A stretch of 64,000 bases of DNA from Pandoraea anhela (GCF_902459655.1 NZ_CABPSB010000008.1:124001-188000); one strand, 5' to 3'. Counted from the stretch's first letter, positions 44,571 through 53,917 are shown. Notes: generated by a model not told the origin, from the letters alone. Program-made: numbers and translations.

Positions 44571-46130
44571 TCAATGCCTTGCACGGCGGCCAAACACCGC
44601 GCGATCGCCTGCCCAGACGAGCGCCATCGTCGCGCCCATCAGCGGGAAAATGCAGCCAAGCGCGATCATGCCGAACGTCCAGCCTCGCATCGGCGGGCGG
44701 GATTGCGCCCGCGCCGGCGCGCCCAGCGACCGCGCCGGACGGCGCATCCACCACATGATCGCGCCGGTCATCGCCATCGCGAACAGTCCCATCGAAATCA
44801 ACGCGCACAACCACTGGTTGGTCGCGCCGAAGTAACGGCCCATGTGCAGCGCCGTGCCGTACGACACGGCCTGCGCCACCGCACCGTAGGCGTTGTAATC
44901 GATATCGCGCAGCACCTTGCCGCTGTACTGATCGATGTGGATCGTGCGTTCCGCCTTCGGGTCGGCAGGAAAGTACGAAACGGTGTAGACGCCATCGGGC
45001 CGTTTCGGCGCGACCAGGCTGTAGCCGCTCTCGACACCGAGGCGCGACGCGATCGCCATGACGGTGTCGACGGGCAGTGCGCCTTGCGCGCGCAACCCGG
45101 CGGGCGACAAGCCGCTGCGGCCTCCGCCGCCGTGCCCGACGTGCTCGGCGTGCTCGGCATGCTCGGCATGCGTGTCGCCACTTCCCGGCGTGTCATGCGT
45201 GGCGTGTTCGATGCCTTGCCTCCCGGGCATCCCGGCCATAGCATGGGCCGCTGGCGGTGTCGATTCGGGGACGGTCGTGTTGCCCACGGCCCACGGCATT
45301 TGCGCGATGGGCAAATCGTCCATCTTCATGGGCTCGACCGTCGGTCGGGCGGGCACTTGCGAGCGCACCGGCGCTTCGCCCCAGGCACCGGGCGGCGACC
45401 CCACGCCGAGCTTCGACGTCAGCACCTTGAACTGCGCGCCCCACGAGCCGGACCAGGGCAGCCCGGACAACACGAACACCAGCCCGCCCGCCGCAAGCCA
45501 AAGTCCCGCCACGCCGTGCAGATTGCGCAGCAAGGGGCGTCCCCGCAATTGCAGACGCGGGCGTAGCGCGTTGGCCCAAGTCGCGCCGGCACGCGGCCAC
45601 CACAGGGCCAGACCGGTAACGAGCATGACGAGCGTCCAGCATCCGGCCAGCTCCATGAGCAACTCACCTGGCTTGCCCAGCATGAGCGACCGATGCAGCG
45701 CCCGCACCTGAGCCATGAGCCGGTGCTCGACGCTCAGCGTGCCCAGCACCACCCCGGTGTAGGGGTTCAGATAGACGCTTTCACGCTCGCCGCCCGGCAG
45801 GCGAAAGATGAATTCCGCGCTGCGCGCAGGATCGCGATTGACCTCGACGGAACTGATCTGCGACCCGGCAGGCAGCGCGGCCGCGGCACGCTCCATCAAC
45901 CGCTGCGCACTGAGGCGCGGCGCATCGGACGCCGCGACGACCATTCTGTCGTGATAGAGCCAGGGTTCGATCTGCGGCTGGAATACGTAGATCGTGCCGG
46001 TCACTGCGAGCACCATCAGCCACGGCATGACGAACAGACCGGCATAGAAGTGCCAGCGCCAGAGGGTACGGTATTGCCCGGCGGCGGACGCCGGTTGCGC
46101 TTCGCGCGCATGGGAATAGGGGATCTGCAT
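44571..46130 (-). CDS. PepSY-associated transmembrane protein with His-rich insert
   Basis: This 519-residue inner-membrane protein shows the PepSY_TM layout: helix 1 after W-R-W-H-F-Y-A-G-L-F-V-M-P-W, PepSY domain (about 70-140), R-A-L-H-R-S-L-M-L-G, further helices with N-L-H-G-V-A-G-L-W, a second PepSY region, and G-T-A-L-H-M-G-R-Y-F-G. Conserved histidines in the helices probably bind heme, as in FsrB/PiuB-like ferric or cupric reductases. Between helices is a ~110-residue Met/His/Pro/Gly-rich loop with A-E-H repeats (9-bp DNA repeat at 45141), a likely metal-binding loop. It follows a DUF2946 gene by 140 nt, as in copper-responsive loci. Confidence 0.85.
   Translation of the reverse strand: MQIPYSHAREAQPASAAGQYRTLWRWHFYAGLFVMPWLMVLAVTGTIYVFQPQIEPWLYHDRMVVAASDAPRLSAQRLMERAAAALPAGSQISSVEVNRDPARSAEFIFRLPGGERESVYLNPYTGVVLGTLSVEHRLMAQVRALHRSLMLGKPGELLMELAGCWTLVMLVTGLALWWPRAGATWANALRPRLQLRGRPLLRNLHGVAGLWLAAGGLVFVLSGLPWSGSWGAQFKVLTSKLGVGSPPGAWGEAPVRSQVPARPTVEPMKMDDLPIAQMPWAVGNTTVPESTPPAAHAMAGMPGRQGIEHATHDTPGSGDTHAEHAEHAEHVGHGGGGRSGLSPAGLRAQGALPVDTVMAIASRLGVESGYSLVAPKRPDGVYTVSYFPADPKAERTIHIDQYSGKVLRDIDYNAYGAVAQAVSYGTALHMGRYFGATNQWLCALISMGLFAMAMTGAIMWWMRRPARSLGAPARAQSRPPMRGWTFGMIALGCIFPLMGATMALVWAGDRAVFGRRARH
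45141..45176. repeat. Four tandem 9-bp units encoding A-E-H repeats
   Basis: GTGCTCGGC twice, ATGCTCGGC, then a diverged ATGCGTGTC. On the minus strand they encode the H-A-E-H-A-E-H-A-E-H part of the PepSY protein's metal-binding loop. Confidence 0.85.
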
Positions 46131-46270
46131 GGTGCGACGATTCCGTCTCGTGTCGCCGCTGTCCGGCAGCGGCGTGCGCGTGCCGCTGGCGCGAGCGTCA
46201 GGCGGGCATGGGCGCAAATGGGGAACGACGCCGTCACTGGCGACAGTGAGGCATCGGACTGAACGCGAGG

Positions 46271-46747
46271 TCAGGAAACGGCAGGCGGCGCACGCGCGGG
46301 CGGCGTGTAGGCAAGCGGAGTGTTGGACGGCCGTGCGGGCGCGACCGGCCCGGCACGGGCGATCCACGCGAACGACACCGCACCGGCGAGCGCCGGCATG
46401 ACCAGCGGCGGATGATTGGCCAGCAGCGAGCAATAGCCGCAGAGGTCGCCTTGCGTATCATGCGCGGCATGCAACGCGTGGGCCATGTGGGAGGCGTTCG
46501 GCGCGGAGGCGTTGCCGTCGTGCACATGGCCCAATCCTGTCGTCACGACTGCCATGGACGTCACGGTCATCAGCGTTGGCAGCGCACGCGCCTCGCCATC
46601 GACGGTGCAGAACGCCAGGTCCAGCAGGCGCGCTTGCGCTGCCCGATGCGCGGCGAGCCCCTGACTGACGACCGGCATGGCAACGGCGAGCCACATGGCG
46701 GCGAGGCCGAGCCATGCTGTCAGGCGTCTGCGGGCGGTCAGGGACAT
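46271..46747 (-). CDS. DUF2946 family protein
   Basis: This 158-residue protein has an N-terminal hydrophobic signal/anchor (about residues 10-30), a His-rich middle (G-H-V-H-D-G, S-H-M-A-H-A-L-H-A-A-H) and the DUF2946 motif C-G-Y-C-S-L-L-A-N-H-P-P, followed by a second hydrophobic segment. DUF2946 proteins (ScsA/CopI-like group) occur with copper-responsive TonB receptors and PepSY reductases and are thought to bind copper. It precedes the PepSY gene on the same strand. Its start lies next to a four-copy 9-bp repeat (46758-46793). Confidence 0.8.
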   Translation of the reverse strand: MSLTARRRLTAWLGLAAMWLAVAMPVVSQGLAAHRAAQARLLDLAFCTVDGEARALPTLMTVTSMAVVTTGLGHVHDGNASAPNASHMAHALHAAHDTQGDLCGYCSLLANHPPLVMPALAGAVSFAWIARAGPVAPARPSNTPLAYTPPARAPPAVS

Positions 46748-46757
46748 GCGTCGGGGC

Positions 46758-46793
46758 CGATGGATACGATGGAGACGATGGTGTCGATGGGGC
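46758..46793. repeat. Four tandem 9-bp units upstream of the DUF2946 gene
   Basis: CGATGGATA, CGATGGAGA, CGATGGTGT, CGATGGGGC lie 10 bp upstream of the DUF2946 ATG, where a ribosome-binding site and promoter would be expected. Copy-number change would alter spacing in the leader. Confidence 0.75.
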
Positions 46794-46944
46794 GAACGGG
46801 AAAGCGGCGAAAACGCGGAAAACGGGCACCGCGGATACACGATGCCAAACCGCGACGACCGACGGCGATTATCCTATCGCGTGCGCTCACGCCCGATCCC
46901 GCACGATCATGTGCGTCGAAGCCGGCATGCTATCACGCGATTCG

Positions 46945-48426
46945 TCAGAGCATGCCCGCCGTGAGCGCCTTGAGTGTTGCCGCCGCGCGCGTGGAGCAAT
47001 CCAGCTTGCGAAAGATGCTTTCGACGTGCGTTCGCACGGTGCTTGGGCTCAAGGCCAGCGCGCGAGCCGCCTCCTTATTGCTCAGCCCTGTGCTGATCTG
47101 ACGCAGCACGTCGAGTTCGCGCGGGGAGAGCAGCGCGCTGGCGCCGGATGGCGCGGTACGCGCGCGCACCGTCTGCCCCTGCGCCGTGGCGACGATGGCG
47201 GTGACGATTTCCGGATCGAACTTGCCGGCGCCCGCTTCACGCTCGATGATGTCGACCGCTTCGTCGAAGGTATGGGCTTGCCGCCACGGGCGCGCCGCCA
47301 GGAGCGCTTCGAACGCCACCGACGCGGCGAGAATGCGTTGCGGCGTCGTCAGCGCCGATCCCGCCACGCCTCGAAAGTATCCGCTGCCGTCGAGCCGTTC
47401 ATAGGCATAGGACGCCAGATCCGCGGCATGTCGCAGTCCCTCGACCTGCTTGGCGGCGCGCGCGCTCCAGTACGGCACGAGACGGACCTTCTCCCATTGA
47501 TCGGCGGAAAGCTTCCCGTCCGTCTCCCAGAGCCGGTTCGGCAATGCTGCGCGACCGATGCCGTGCAACAACGCCGCGGCGTGCAGTTGCGTCTGCATGT
47601 CGGCGTCGAGCGCCAGACTCTGCGCGGTGCGCGATGCGAGATCTGCCGTGCGCCGCGAGAAGCCCGCCAGCCAGGGCAGTTTCAGTTCGGTCACGTCCGC
47701 CAGTAACGCGAGCGGGACGTCGGCGTGGCTGCCGGTTTGGGCGAGTCGCCACGTACGGGTGTCGCGCTCGCTGGCGATAAGGGCATCGTCGGCAACATCG
47801 GCATCGAGGGCGTCGAGCCAGCGTCCGGCGTGAAGGCACGCGATGTCCACGAGCCGGGCGGGATACTTCGCGTCCGATTGGCTGCGCAGGAAGGCGAGGG
47901 CGTTCTCGCGCCCGTGAGCGCGCGAGAGGATTTCCAGATCGCTCGCCACGTTGACGAAGAACACCGTCTCGGGAATCGCATCGGCGTCGTGCCCGGCGGG
48001 CATGCCTTTGCCGTCGAAACGCTCGAAGATGTTGCGCAGGGCGTCCACCACGCGCGGGGCCATGCCCATCGTGGCGGCAACGTCGCCCGAGACTTCGCAG
48101 TGAATCAGGGCCAACGGCACGATGAGCGATTGCGTCTGTGCGGTGAGCGGCGGGAGCGTCTGCGCCATCATCGCTTCGCGAGCGGCGACATCGTCGCCGA
48201 GCAACTCGGCAAAGCCGCTGGCGTTCGCCGTGCAACCCGACCAGCGCAGCAAGGCGGTGGCGCGTGCGTGGTTCTGCGCGTCGAGATCGGCGCCGCACGC
48301 CTGCGCGAGCCAGCCGGCAAGACAGGCGGTGCGTCGGGAGTGGTCCGTCGAGCGGCCCATGCTGAGGTCGCCGATGAAAGCGAGCGCAAGAATCGCGTCG
48401 GTGAGGCCGGCGGTGCTGGAGGGCAT
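46945..48426 (-). CDS. LuxR-type regulator fused to degenerate HD-GYP domains
   Basis: This 493-residue protein has two HD-GYP-like halves and a C-terminal LuxR HTH (about 433-486; L-S-P-R-E-L-D-V-L-R-Q-I-S-T-G-L-S-N-K-E-A-A). In the second half the metal motif HD is H-G (L-L-H-G-I-G-R at 286-292), while the later R-L-D-G-S-G-Y-F-R-G (344-353) is kept; the first half shows only D-H-S near 28 and R-F-D-G-K-G-M-P (136-143). Loss of the HD aspartate argues against c-di-GMP phosphodiesterase activity and for a ligand-sensing role that controls DNA binding. ATG 48426 is chosen since the helical domain begins there. No partner gene is obvious. Confidence 0.8.
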   Translation of the reverse strand: MPSSTAGLTDAILALAFIGDLSMGRSTDHSRRTACLAGWLAQACGADLDAQNHARATALLRWSGCTANASGFAELLGDDVAAREAMMAQTLPPLTAQTQSLIVPLALIHCEVSGDVAATMGMAPRVVDALRNIFERFDGKGMPAGHDADAIPETVFFVNVASDLEILSRAHGRENALAFLRSQSDAKYPARLVDIACLHAGRWLDALDADVADDALIASERDTRTWRLAQTGSHADVPLALLADVTELKLPWLAGFSRRTADLASRTAQSLALDADMQTQLHAAALLHGIGRAALPNRLWETDGKLSADQWEKVRLVPYWSARAAKQVEGLRHAADLASYAYERLDGSGYFRGVAGSALTTPQRILAASVAFEALLAARPWRQAHTFDEAVDIIEREAGAGKFDPEIVTAIVATAQGQTVRARTAPSGASALLSPRELDVLRQISTGLSNKEAARALALSPSTVRTHVESIFRKLDCSTRAAATLKALTAGML

Positions 48427-48691
48427 GTTAGGCGTGGAGGATGGCAAGCGGACGGTTGGCGAGCGGTTCAGGAGACGGTTGTCGGCAGCGGGCGTCGTTC
48501 GGGCCGGGGGCGACCGGCGCGCGAGCATCGGTCGATCGTCCGATACCGCGACGGGCGCCGCACGACGACACTGGCAACTCGTCGAGCCAACCCACCGGCC
48601 CGGTCCGACGGGTGCCTTTCGAATGAATTTCGAACAAATTTCGAATCGACGCCAACTTACCCCGAATTTACCCCGAATCAAGGAGCTTTCG

Positions 48692-49471
48692 ATGAACCGC
48701 CATTCTACTCTCGCCGCCATCCTGCTGAGCACCGGTCTTCTTGGCGCTGCCGCCGTGCAGGCTGCCCCCTCGGCCGCCGCTGCCGACACCGCCCCCTCCG
48801 TCGTGATCGTTCACGGCGCGTTCGCCGACGGCTCCGACTGGACCAAGGTCGTCGGTATCCTTCAGGACAAGGGCGTCAAGGTCACGGCGGTGCAAAACCC
48901 GCTCGACTCGCTCGCGGGCGACGTCGCTGCGGCCACGCGCGCCATCGACAACCAGCCGGGCAAGGTCGTGCTGGTCGGCCACTCGTGGGGCGGCGCCGTC
49001 ATCACGCAAGCCGGTCAGGACGACAAGGTGGCGAGCCTCGTGTACGTCGCCGCCTTCGCCCCGGACGCCGGCCAGTCGGTCGAAACGCTCTCGAAGGACC
49101 TGCCCAAGGCCCCCGGCATCGACCATATCGTGGCCGACGCCAGCGGTTGGCTGAGCCTGCCGCCGGCCGATGTCGCCAAATATTTCGCGCAAGACGTGCC
49201 GGCAAAGCAGGCCCGTGTGATGGCAGCCACGCAAGGCCCGATCAAGGGCGCAGCGTTCGGCGACAAGCTGAGCGTGGCGTCGTGGCATCAGAAACCGTCG
49301 TGGTTCGTCGTGAGCCAGAACGACCGCATGATCAACCCGGAAGCGCAGCGCATCATGGCCCGCCAGATCGGCGCGAAGGTGACCGAGTTGCCGACGAGCC
49401 ACGTGCCGCAACAGTCGCGCCCCGCCGACGTCGCGAAGGTCATTCTGGACGCGGTGGCGAGCGTCAAGTAA
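48692..49471 (+). CDS. Exported alpha/beta hydrolase
   Basis: This 259-residue protein has a signal peptide (about 1-24, ending V-Q-A-A) and an alpha/beta hydrolase fold with V-I-V-H-G-A-F-A-D-G-S-D-W (oxyanion loop), nucleophile serine in V-G-H-S-W-G-G, the acid in S-Q-N-D-R-M-I, and catalytic H in T-S-H-V-P. The H-G-A-F-x-D-G-S-x-W pattern is that of the plant SABP2/EstC-like hydrolases that cleave small esters. AAGGAG sits 8 nt before the ATG. The leader upstream has repeated A-A-T-T-T-C-G-A-A-like and A-C-C-C-C-G-A-A-T motifs. A hairpin follows the gene (49475). Confidence 0.87.
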   Translation: MNRHSTLAAILLSTGLLGAAAVQAAPSAAAADTAPSVVIVHGAFADGSDWTKVVGILQDKGVKVTAVQNPLDSLAGDVAAATRAIDNQPGKVVLVGHSWGGAVITQAGQDDKVASLVYVAAFAPDAGQSVETLSKDLPKAPGIDHIVADASGWLSLPPADVAKYFAQDVPAKQARVMAATQGPIKGAAFGDKLSVASWHQKPSWFVVSQNDRMINPEAQRIMARQIGAKVTELPTSHVPQQSRPADVAKVILDAVASVK

Positions 49472-49474
49472 CAG

Positions 49475-49498
49475 GGCATGACGGCATCACGTCATGCC
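49475..49498 (+). terminator. Hairpin after the first alpha/beta hydrolase gene
   Basis: GGCATGACG (49475-49483) pairs with CGTCATGCC (49490-49498) around a 6-nt loop, just after the stop codon. It has no T-run, so it may be rho-dependent or only stabilise the mRNA end. Confidence 0.5.
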
Positions 49499-49751
49499 GC
49501 CGAGGGCGCCGGCGCAACGCAGCACTGCCGCTCTGCGGGCCGGCCGCCGTGATTTTTGAATCCGTTTGTGTCACTTGTCCGGACAGATACATTCGGACAT
49601 AAACCGAGTTGAACTCGCAGATATAACTACGGGCAAGCGCTCGGACCGCACGCTGAACTCACACGCTGAACGTATCGAATCAGCCCTTGAACGTGCCCAC
49701 GACGCTACCCCGGCGCACACGCCGAACCATAACTCAGAGAGGTCAACAGTC

Positions 49752-50783
49752 ATGTCGGATCCGGTCAATCTTCGCCGTCGTCGTCTTCTTGGCACGACGC
49801 TCGCGGGTGTCACGCTCGCGGAACTCGGGCTGTCGCAACTGGCGAATGCATCGCCGTCGGCAACATCAACGGTCGGTGGCCATACGTCGTTCGAGGCCAT
49901 TCGCCAGATCGAGGCGGGCGACCTGAACGTCGGTTATGCCGAAGCCGGTCCGAAGGACGGCAAGGTCGTGATTCTTCTGCACGGCTGGCCGTACGACATT
50001 TACAGCTATGTGGACGTGGCGCCGCTGCTCGCGGCCGCCGGCTATCGTGTCATCGTGCCGTATCTGCGAGGCTACGGCACCACGCGCCTGCTCTCGGCCA
50101 CGGCGCCGCGCAACGGTCAGCAGTCGGTCGTCGCCGCCGACGTCATCGCATTGATGGACGCGCTGAAGATCGATCAGGCCATTCTCGGCGGATACGATTG
50201 GGGCGCGCGCACGGCGAACATCGTGGCGGCCCTGTGGCCGGAGCGCGTCAAGGCGCTGGTGTCCGTGAGCGGTTATCTCATCGGCAGTCAGGCAGCCAAT
50301 GCCGTGCCGTTGCCGCCGCAGGCCGAACTGCAATGGTGGTACCAGTTCTACTTCGCGACGGAGCGTGGCGCGAAGGGCTACGCCGCCAACACCGACGCGT
50401 TCAACAAGCTGATCTGGCAACTCGCCTCGCCGAAGTGGCAATTCGACGATGCGACGTATGCCCGCTCGGCAGCAGCCTTCCACAACCCGGACCACGTGGA
50501 TATCGTGATTCACAACTATCGCTGGCGTCTGGGGCTGGCGCAGGGCGAGGCGCGTTTCGATGCCCTGGAGAAGCGTCTGGCCACAGCGCCCACGATTGCC
50601 GTGCCGACGATCACGATGGAGGGCGATGCGAATGGCGCCCCGCATCCGGCGCCGGCGGCATACGCGAAGAAGTTCACCGGCAAGTATCAGCACCGCGATA
50701 TCGGTGGCGGCGTCGGTCACAACCTGCCGCAAGAAGCCCCGAAGGCGTTCGCCGACGCGATTCTGGAAGTGGTCTCGCTGTAA
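49752..50783 (+). CDS. Tat-exported alpha/beta hydrolase, epoxide hydrolase/dehalogenase-like
   Basis: This 343-residue protein has a twin-arginine signal (R-R-R-R-L-L-G then A-G-V-T-L-A-E-L-G, cleaved near A-N-A-S). The fold shows H-G-W-P-Y-D-I (oxyanion H-G-x-P), and the nucleophile elbow G-G-Y-D-W-G-A-R, with Asp instead of Ser, as in epoxide hydrolases and haloalkane dehalogenases; the late G-G-G-V-G-H-N carries the catalytic histidine. It follows the previous hydrolase by 280 bp on the same strand but has its own leader, so they may be separate units. Confidence 0.87.
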   Translation: MSDPVNLRRRRLLGTTLAGVTLAELGLSQLANASPSATSTVGGHTSFEAIRQIEAGDLNVGYAEAGPKDGKVVILLHGWPYDIYSYVDVAPLLAAAGYRVIVPYLRGYGTTRLLSATAPRNGQQSVVAADVIALMDALKIDQAILGGYDWGARTANIVAALWPERVKALVSVSGYLIGSQAANAVPLPPQAELQWWYQFYFATERGAKGYAANTDAFNKLIWQLASPKWQFDDATYARSAAAFHNPDHVDIVIHNYRWRLGLAQGEARFDALEKRLATAPTIAVPTITMEGDANGAPHPAPAAYAKKFTGKYQHRDIGGGVGHNLPQEAPKAFADAILEVVSL

Positions 50784-50848
50784 AACGGGCAGCGACGGTG
50801 CCGACGGCCGCGTCTTCGGCGGGCCGTCGGGCTGTCGCGCTGTCGCGC

Positions 50849-51829
50849 TCAGGTGCGCCACTGTTGCAGCGCGAAGTCGTTGCGAATCAACCGGCCGTTG
50901 AGCAGGAAACGTTTGACGCCATCGAGCAACGCGATTCCCGACGGCGGAATCGCGTCGATCGGATAGTTGGCGATGGGATGCGCAATCTTGATCGTCTCGA
51001 CGGGAACCCCGCTCGTGCGCTGGTGAAAATCGAAATAAGCCGTCGGATCCCGCGCGATGTCCGCGAGCGCAGCACGTCGGGCCCGGTTCCACGCTGCGGG
51101 CAAATCCGGCGCACGCGCCAGCAGGTCGTTCGACGCCACGATGACCGACGAGCCGAGCAACTCGGGATGCTGCGTCGCTTTGTCGATGACGGGATAGCCC
51201 TGCGCGGCGAGCGTCGGTCCGAGGTCCGATGGCGCGGCGTAAGCGCCGATGGCCCCGTGTTCGAGCGCCGCGCCTGCATCGCGACCGAGCATGTGGACGA
51301 CACGTACCCGACCGTTGAGCCCTGCGCCGTCGAGCACACCGAGCAGATAGCGGTGGATGTACGAGCCGAGCGGCACACCCACGGTCTTGCCTTCGAGCGC
51401 CTTGACGTTCGCCGCGCCGCCGCGCGGTGTCAGCAGCCATGCCGCCAGACCGATCTCCTCGAACCCGATCAGGCGCGCCTTGAGACCTTGCGAGCGTGCC
51501 ACGACTGCCGGGGTATCGCCGTAGATACCGACGTCGAGCGTGCCGGAGAAGAACGCTTCGTTCAGGTCCGGGCCGTTCGCGAACATGTCGAAACGGGCGT
51601 TATCGAAGCCCAGCGGCGCCAACTCCCGCAGCAGATAGCCGCGATCGAGCGCGTAACCCGTCGGGGCCGCCGGGGCGCGGGCCGGGCCGATCACGCCGAA
51701 GCGCAGCGTCTTGCCGTTGCCGGTTGCGGCGCGAACGCCGCTGCCGGCGAGCAGGAGACTTCCGGCTGCTGCGCGCTTCAGAAGCGTGCGGCGCACGCGG
51801 GATACGTCGGATCGGGTGTTTTTCGTCAT
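50849..51829 (-). CDS. ABC transporter substrate-binding protein, SsuA/NMT1-like
   Basis: This 326-residue protein has a Tat-like signal (V-R-R-T-L-L-K-R-A-A-A-G-S-L-L-L-A-G) and the SsuA/TauA/NMT1 pattern: F-G-V-I-G-P, G-x-L-D-V-G-I-Y-G-D-T-P-A-V-V-A, K-A-L-E-G-K-T-V-G-V-P-L-G-S, and Y-P-V-I-D. Members bind alkanesulfonates, taurine or pyrimidine precursors in the periplasm. No permease or ATPase gene is adjacent, so it must use components encoded elsewhere. It is coupled to the ferredoxin gene upstream (TGATG overlap). Confidence 0.85.
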   Translation of the reverse strand: MTKNTRSDVSRVRRTLLKRAAAGSLLLAGSGVRAATGNGKTLRFGVIGPARAPAAPTGYALDRGYLLRELAPLGFDNARFDMFANGPDLNEAFFSGTLDVGIYGDTPAVVARSQGLKARLIGFEEIGLAAWLLTPRGGAANVKALEGKTVGVPLGSYIHRYLLGVLDGAGLNGRVRVVHMLGRDAGAALEHGAIGAYAAPSDLGPTLAAQGYPVIDKATQHPELLGSSVIVASNDLLARAPDLPAAWNRARRAALADIARDPTAYFDFHQRTSGVPVETIKIAHPIANYPIDAIPPSGIALLDGVKRFLLNGRLIRNDFALQQWRT

Positions 51830-52158
51830 CAATGTGCCTTCGTCAACAGAACATAACTGGCGTCGAGCGACGCGGTGGAGTGCCGGCCCGGCCCCCAACC
51901 GACGGCGTCGCGGTAGCTGCCCCAGGTCGCATCGCGCAGCACTTGCGCGTGCTCGGCACCGGCCGGGCGGTCGGCTTGCGGGGCGACGAAGAGGGCGTCT
52001 TCGGGGCAGTAGAGTTCGCACATGAAACAGGTCTGGCAGTCGTCCTGACGGGCGATGCGGGGGATGCCCCCCGAGACGGCATCGAAGACGTTGGTCGGGC
52101 AGGCCCGCACGCAAATGTTGCAGCCCGTGCAGCGGGCCTCGTTCACGATCTCGATCAT
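51829..52158 (-). CDS. 2[4Fe-4S] ferredoxin-type subunit (AprB-like)
   Basis: This 109-residue protein has two complete cluster motifs near its N-terminus: C-T-G-C-N-I-C-V-R-A-C-P and C-Q-T-C-F-M-C-E-L-Y-C-P. The C-terminal 50 residues are hydrophilic with W-G-S-Y-R-D-A-V-G-W-G-P-G. The arrangement with a fumarate-reductase-type flavoprotein resembles APS reductase AprBA and its uncharacterised relatives. It overlaps the flavoprotein stop (ATGA) and the substrate-binding protein start. Confidence 0.88.
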   Translation of the reverse strand: MIEIVNEARCTGCNICVRACPTNVFDAVSGGIPRIARQDDCQTCFMCELYCPEDALFVAPQADRPAGAEHAQVLRDATWGSYRDAVGWGPGRHSTASLDASYVLLTKAH

Positions 52159-53807
52159 GCGGCGACTCCTTGCAGCACGAGCTTCTGGGTCGGGGGCGCC
52201 GCGACCGGATGCTTGCGCACCCACACCTCGTCGAGCCCGCCGCTCAGCAAGCGGTGATGCTGCGTGTCGTCCGTGGTGGTGTACTCCACGCGCCGATGCA
52301 TGCCGCGTGTCTCCGTGCGTTGCCGAGCGCTGCGGTACATCCAGCGCGCCGTGGCGAGCATGGCGGCAGCCTCTCGCGCCCGCACGGCGTCCTGCGCGTT
52401 GCGCACCGGGGCGCTTGCGCGCAGGCGTGTCCACAAGGTGTCGAGCCGTCTGAGCGAATCGTCGAGCCGGTCGGCGCTGCGCCACCAGTTGCGCTCGAAC
52501 GGGAAGACTTCGTCCTGCACGGCTCGCACGATCTGAGCGCTGTCGATGTCGGCCTGCCCGGCCGTTTCCTGCAACGTGACGCCCCCCGTGTGATACCGCG
52601 CGGCGGATGGCGCGCGACGATGGTCTTTCGCAAACGTGGCGGCCCCGGCGCCTGCCCAGAACCCGGACGACATGGCCCATGCGGCGTTGTGGCTGCCGCC
52701 GCCGGTGAAGCCGCCGCAGATCAGTTCGCGGGTGGCCGCATCGCCGGCGGCGTACAGGCCTGCCACCGAGGTGGCGCAGTCGTCACCGGTGACATGGAGT
52801 CCGCCGGTGCCGCGCACCGTGCCTTCCAGTCGCAGCGTCACAGGGAAGTGCTGCGTGAAGGGGTCGATGCCCAGCCGGTCGAACGGCAGGAAGAAGTTCG
52901 GCTGGGCCGTGCGCATCCAGGCGCGCACCTGTTCATCGGCCTGATCCAGACAGCCGAACACTTTGCCTGTGGACAGCTCGCGGGCGATGACGCCGCGTCC
53001 GCGCGCCGAACCGGCGCCTTCGATCTTCTGGCCGGCTTCGTCGTAGAACGTCGCCCACTTGTAGAACATCGATTTGGTGACGGACGCGAAGGCGGGACCC
53101 AGACCATAGGCGTTCGAAAATTCCATGCCGGATAGTTCGGCACCGGCTTCGGCGGCCATTAACTGACCGTCGCCGGTGAGCACATTGCAGCCGAGCGCGC
53201 GGCTCAGAAAGGCGCAGCCGCCGGTCGCGATCACCACGGCGCCTGCGCGCACCTGCCAGGTTTCACCGGTCTGACGATTGACGCCGGTCGCCCCGGCGAC
53301 CGTTCCCTCATCGTCGACCAGCAGTTCCAGCGCGGGGCTGTGATCGAGAATGCGCGCGCCGCTCTCCTTCACGCGCTTTCGCATGAGCCGCATGTACTCC
53401 GGCCCTTGTACGGACGTGCGTTGCGACTGCCCGAGTTCGTCGACCGGGAACGGATAGCCCCAGTCGGCCAGTTGCTGGATGTTGTCCCATGTCTGATCGA
53501 GTACACGATCCATCCATTCGTGTTCGGCGAGCCGGCCCCCCATTTCGAAGCGGCTCGCCTTGGCGCGCTCGCGCGCCTCGCCGTCGTCCGGCACATACCA
53601 GACGGCGGTACCCGAAGGCGCCGTCGCGCCGGACGTGCCGCAATAGCCTTTGTCCGCCAACACGACCCTGGCGCCCCTGGCGGCAGCACTGATCGCGGCC
53701 CATGTGCCGGCGGGACCACCGCCGATGACCAGAACGTCGACGTCGTGGCGCTTGCCTGCGAAGGCGTCGGTCGCCTTGCGTCGTGTCGCTTTTTGCGTCA
53801 TTTCCAT
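52155..53807 (-). CDS. AprA/fumarate-reductase-like FAD flavoprotein
   Basis: This 550-residue protein has an FAD dinucleotide fold (V-L-V-I-G-G-G-P-A-G-T-W-A-A, residues 26-39), K-G-x-x-G-T-S-G-A-T-A-P-S-G, V-I-A-T-G-G and the second FAD signature G-L-Y-A-A-G-D-A. The C-terminal helical domain matches AprA/SdhA types. With the adjoining ferredoxin it forms an AprAB-like two-subunit oxidoreductase. Coupled to an SsuA-like binding protein, the operon probably handles an organosulfur or similar substrate; that link is inference. It diverges from a Crp/Fnr regulator that may control it. Confidence 0.87.
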   Translation of the reverse strand: MEMTQKATRRKATDAFAGKRHDVDVLVIGGGPAGTWAAISAAARGARVVLADKGYCGTSGATAPSGTAVWYVPDDGEARERAKASRFEMGGRLAEHEWMDRVLDQTWDNIQQLADWGYPFPVDELGQSQRTSVQGPEYMRLMRKRVKESGARILDHSPALELLVDDEGTVAGATGVNRQTGETWQVRAGAVVIATGGCAFLSRALGCNVLTGDGQLMAAEAGAELSGMEFSNAYGLGPAFASVTKSMFYKWATFYDEAGQKIEGAGSARGRGVIARELSTGKVFGCLDQADEQVRAWMRTAQPNFFLPFDRLGIDPFTQHFPVTLRLEGTVRGTGGLHVTGDDCATSVAGLYAAGDAATRELICGGFTGGGSHNAAWAMSSGFWAGAGAATFAKDHRRAPSAARYHTGGVTLQETAGQADIDSAQIVRAVQDEVFPFERNWWRSADRLDDSLRRLDTLWTRLRASAPVRNAQDAVRAREAAAMLATARWMYRSARQRTETRGMHRRVEYTTTDDTQHHRLLSGGLDEVWVRKHPVAAPPTQKLVLQGVAA

Positions 53808-53917
53808 TCACTCCTGAGTCGAATTTCCATATGCCGATTCATTCCTAGCGTGGGGGACGAAACGCGGTACGGTGGACGATCCCGTCGGCCTTCCCCCAAA
53901 ACTCAATACGCGGCGTC

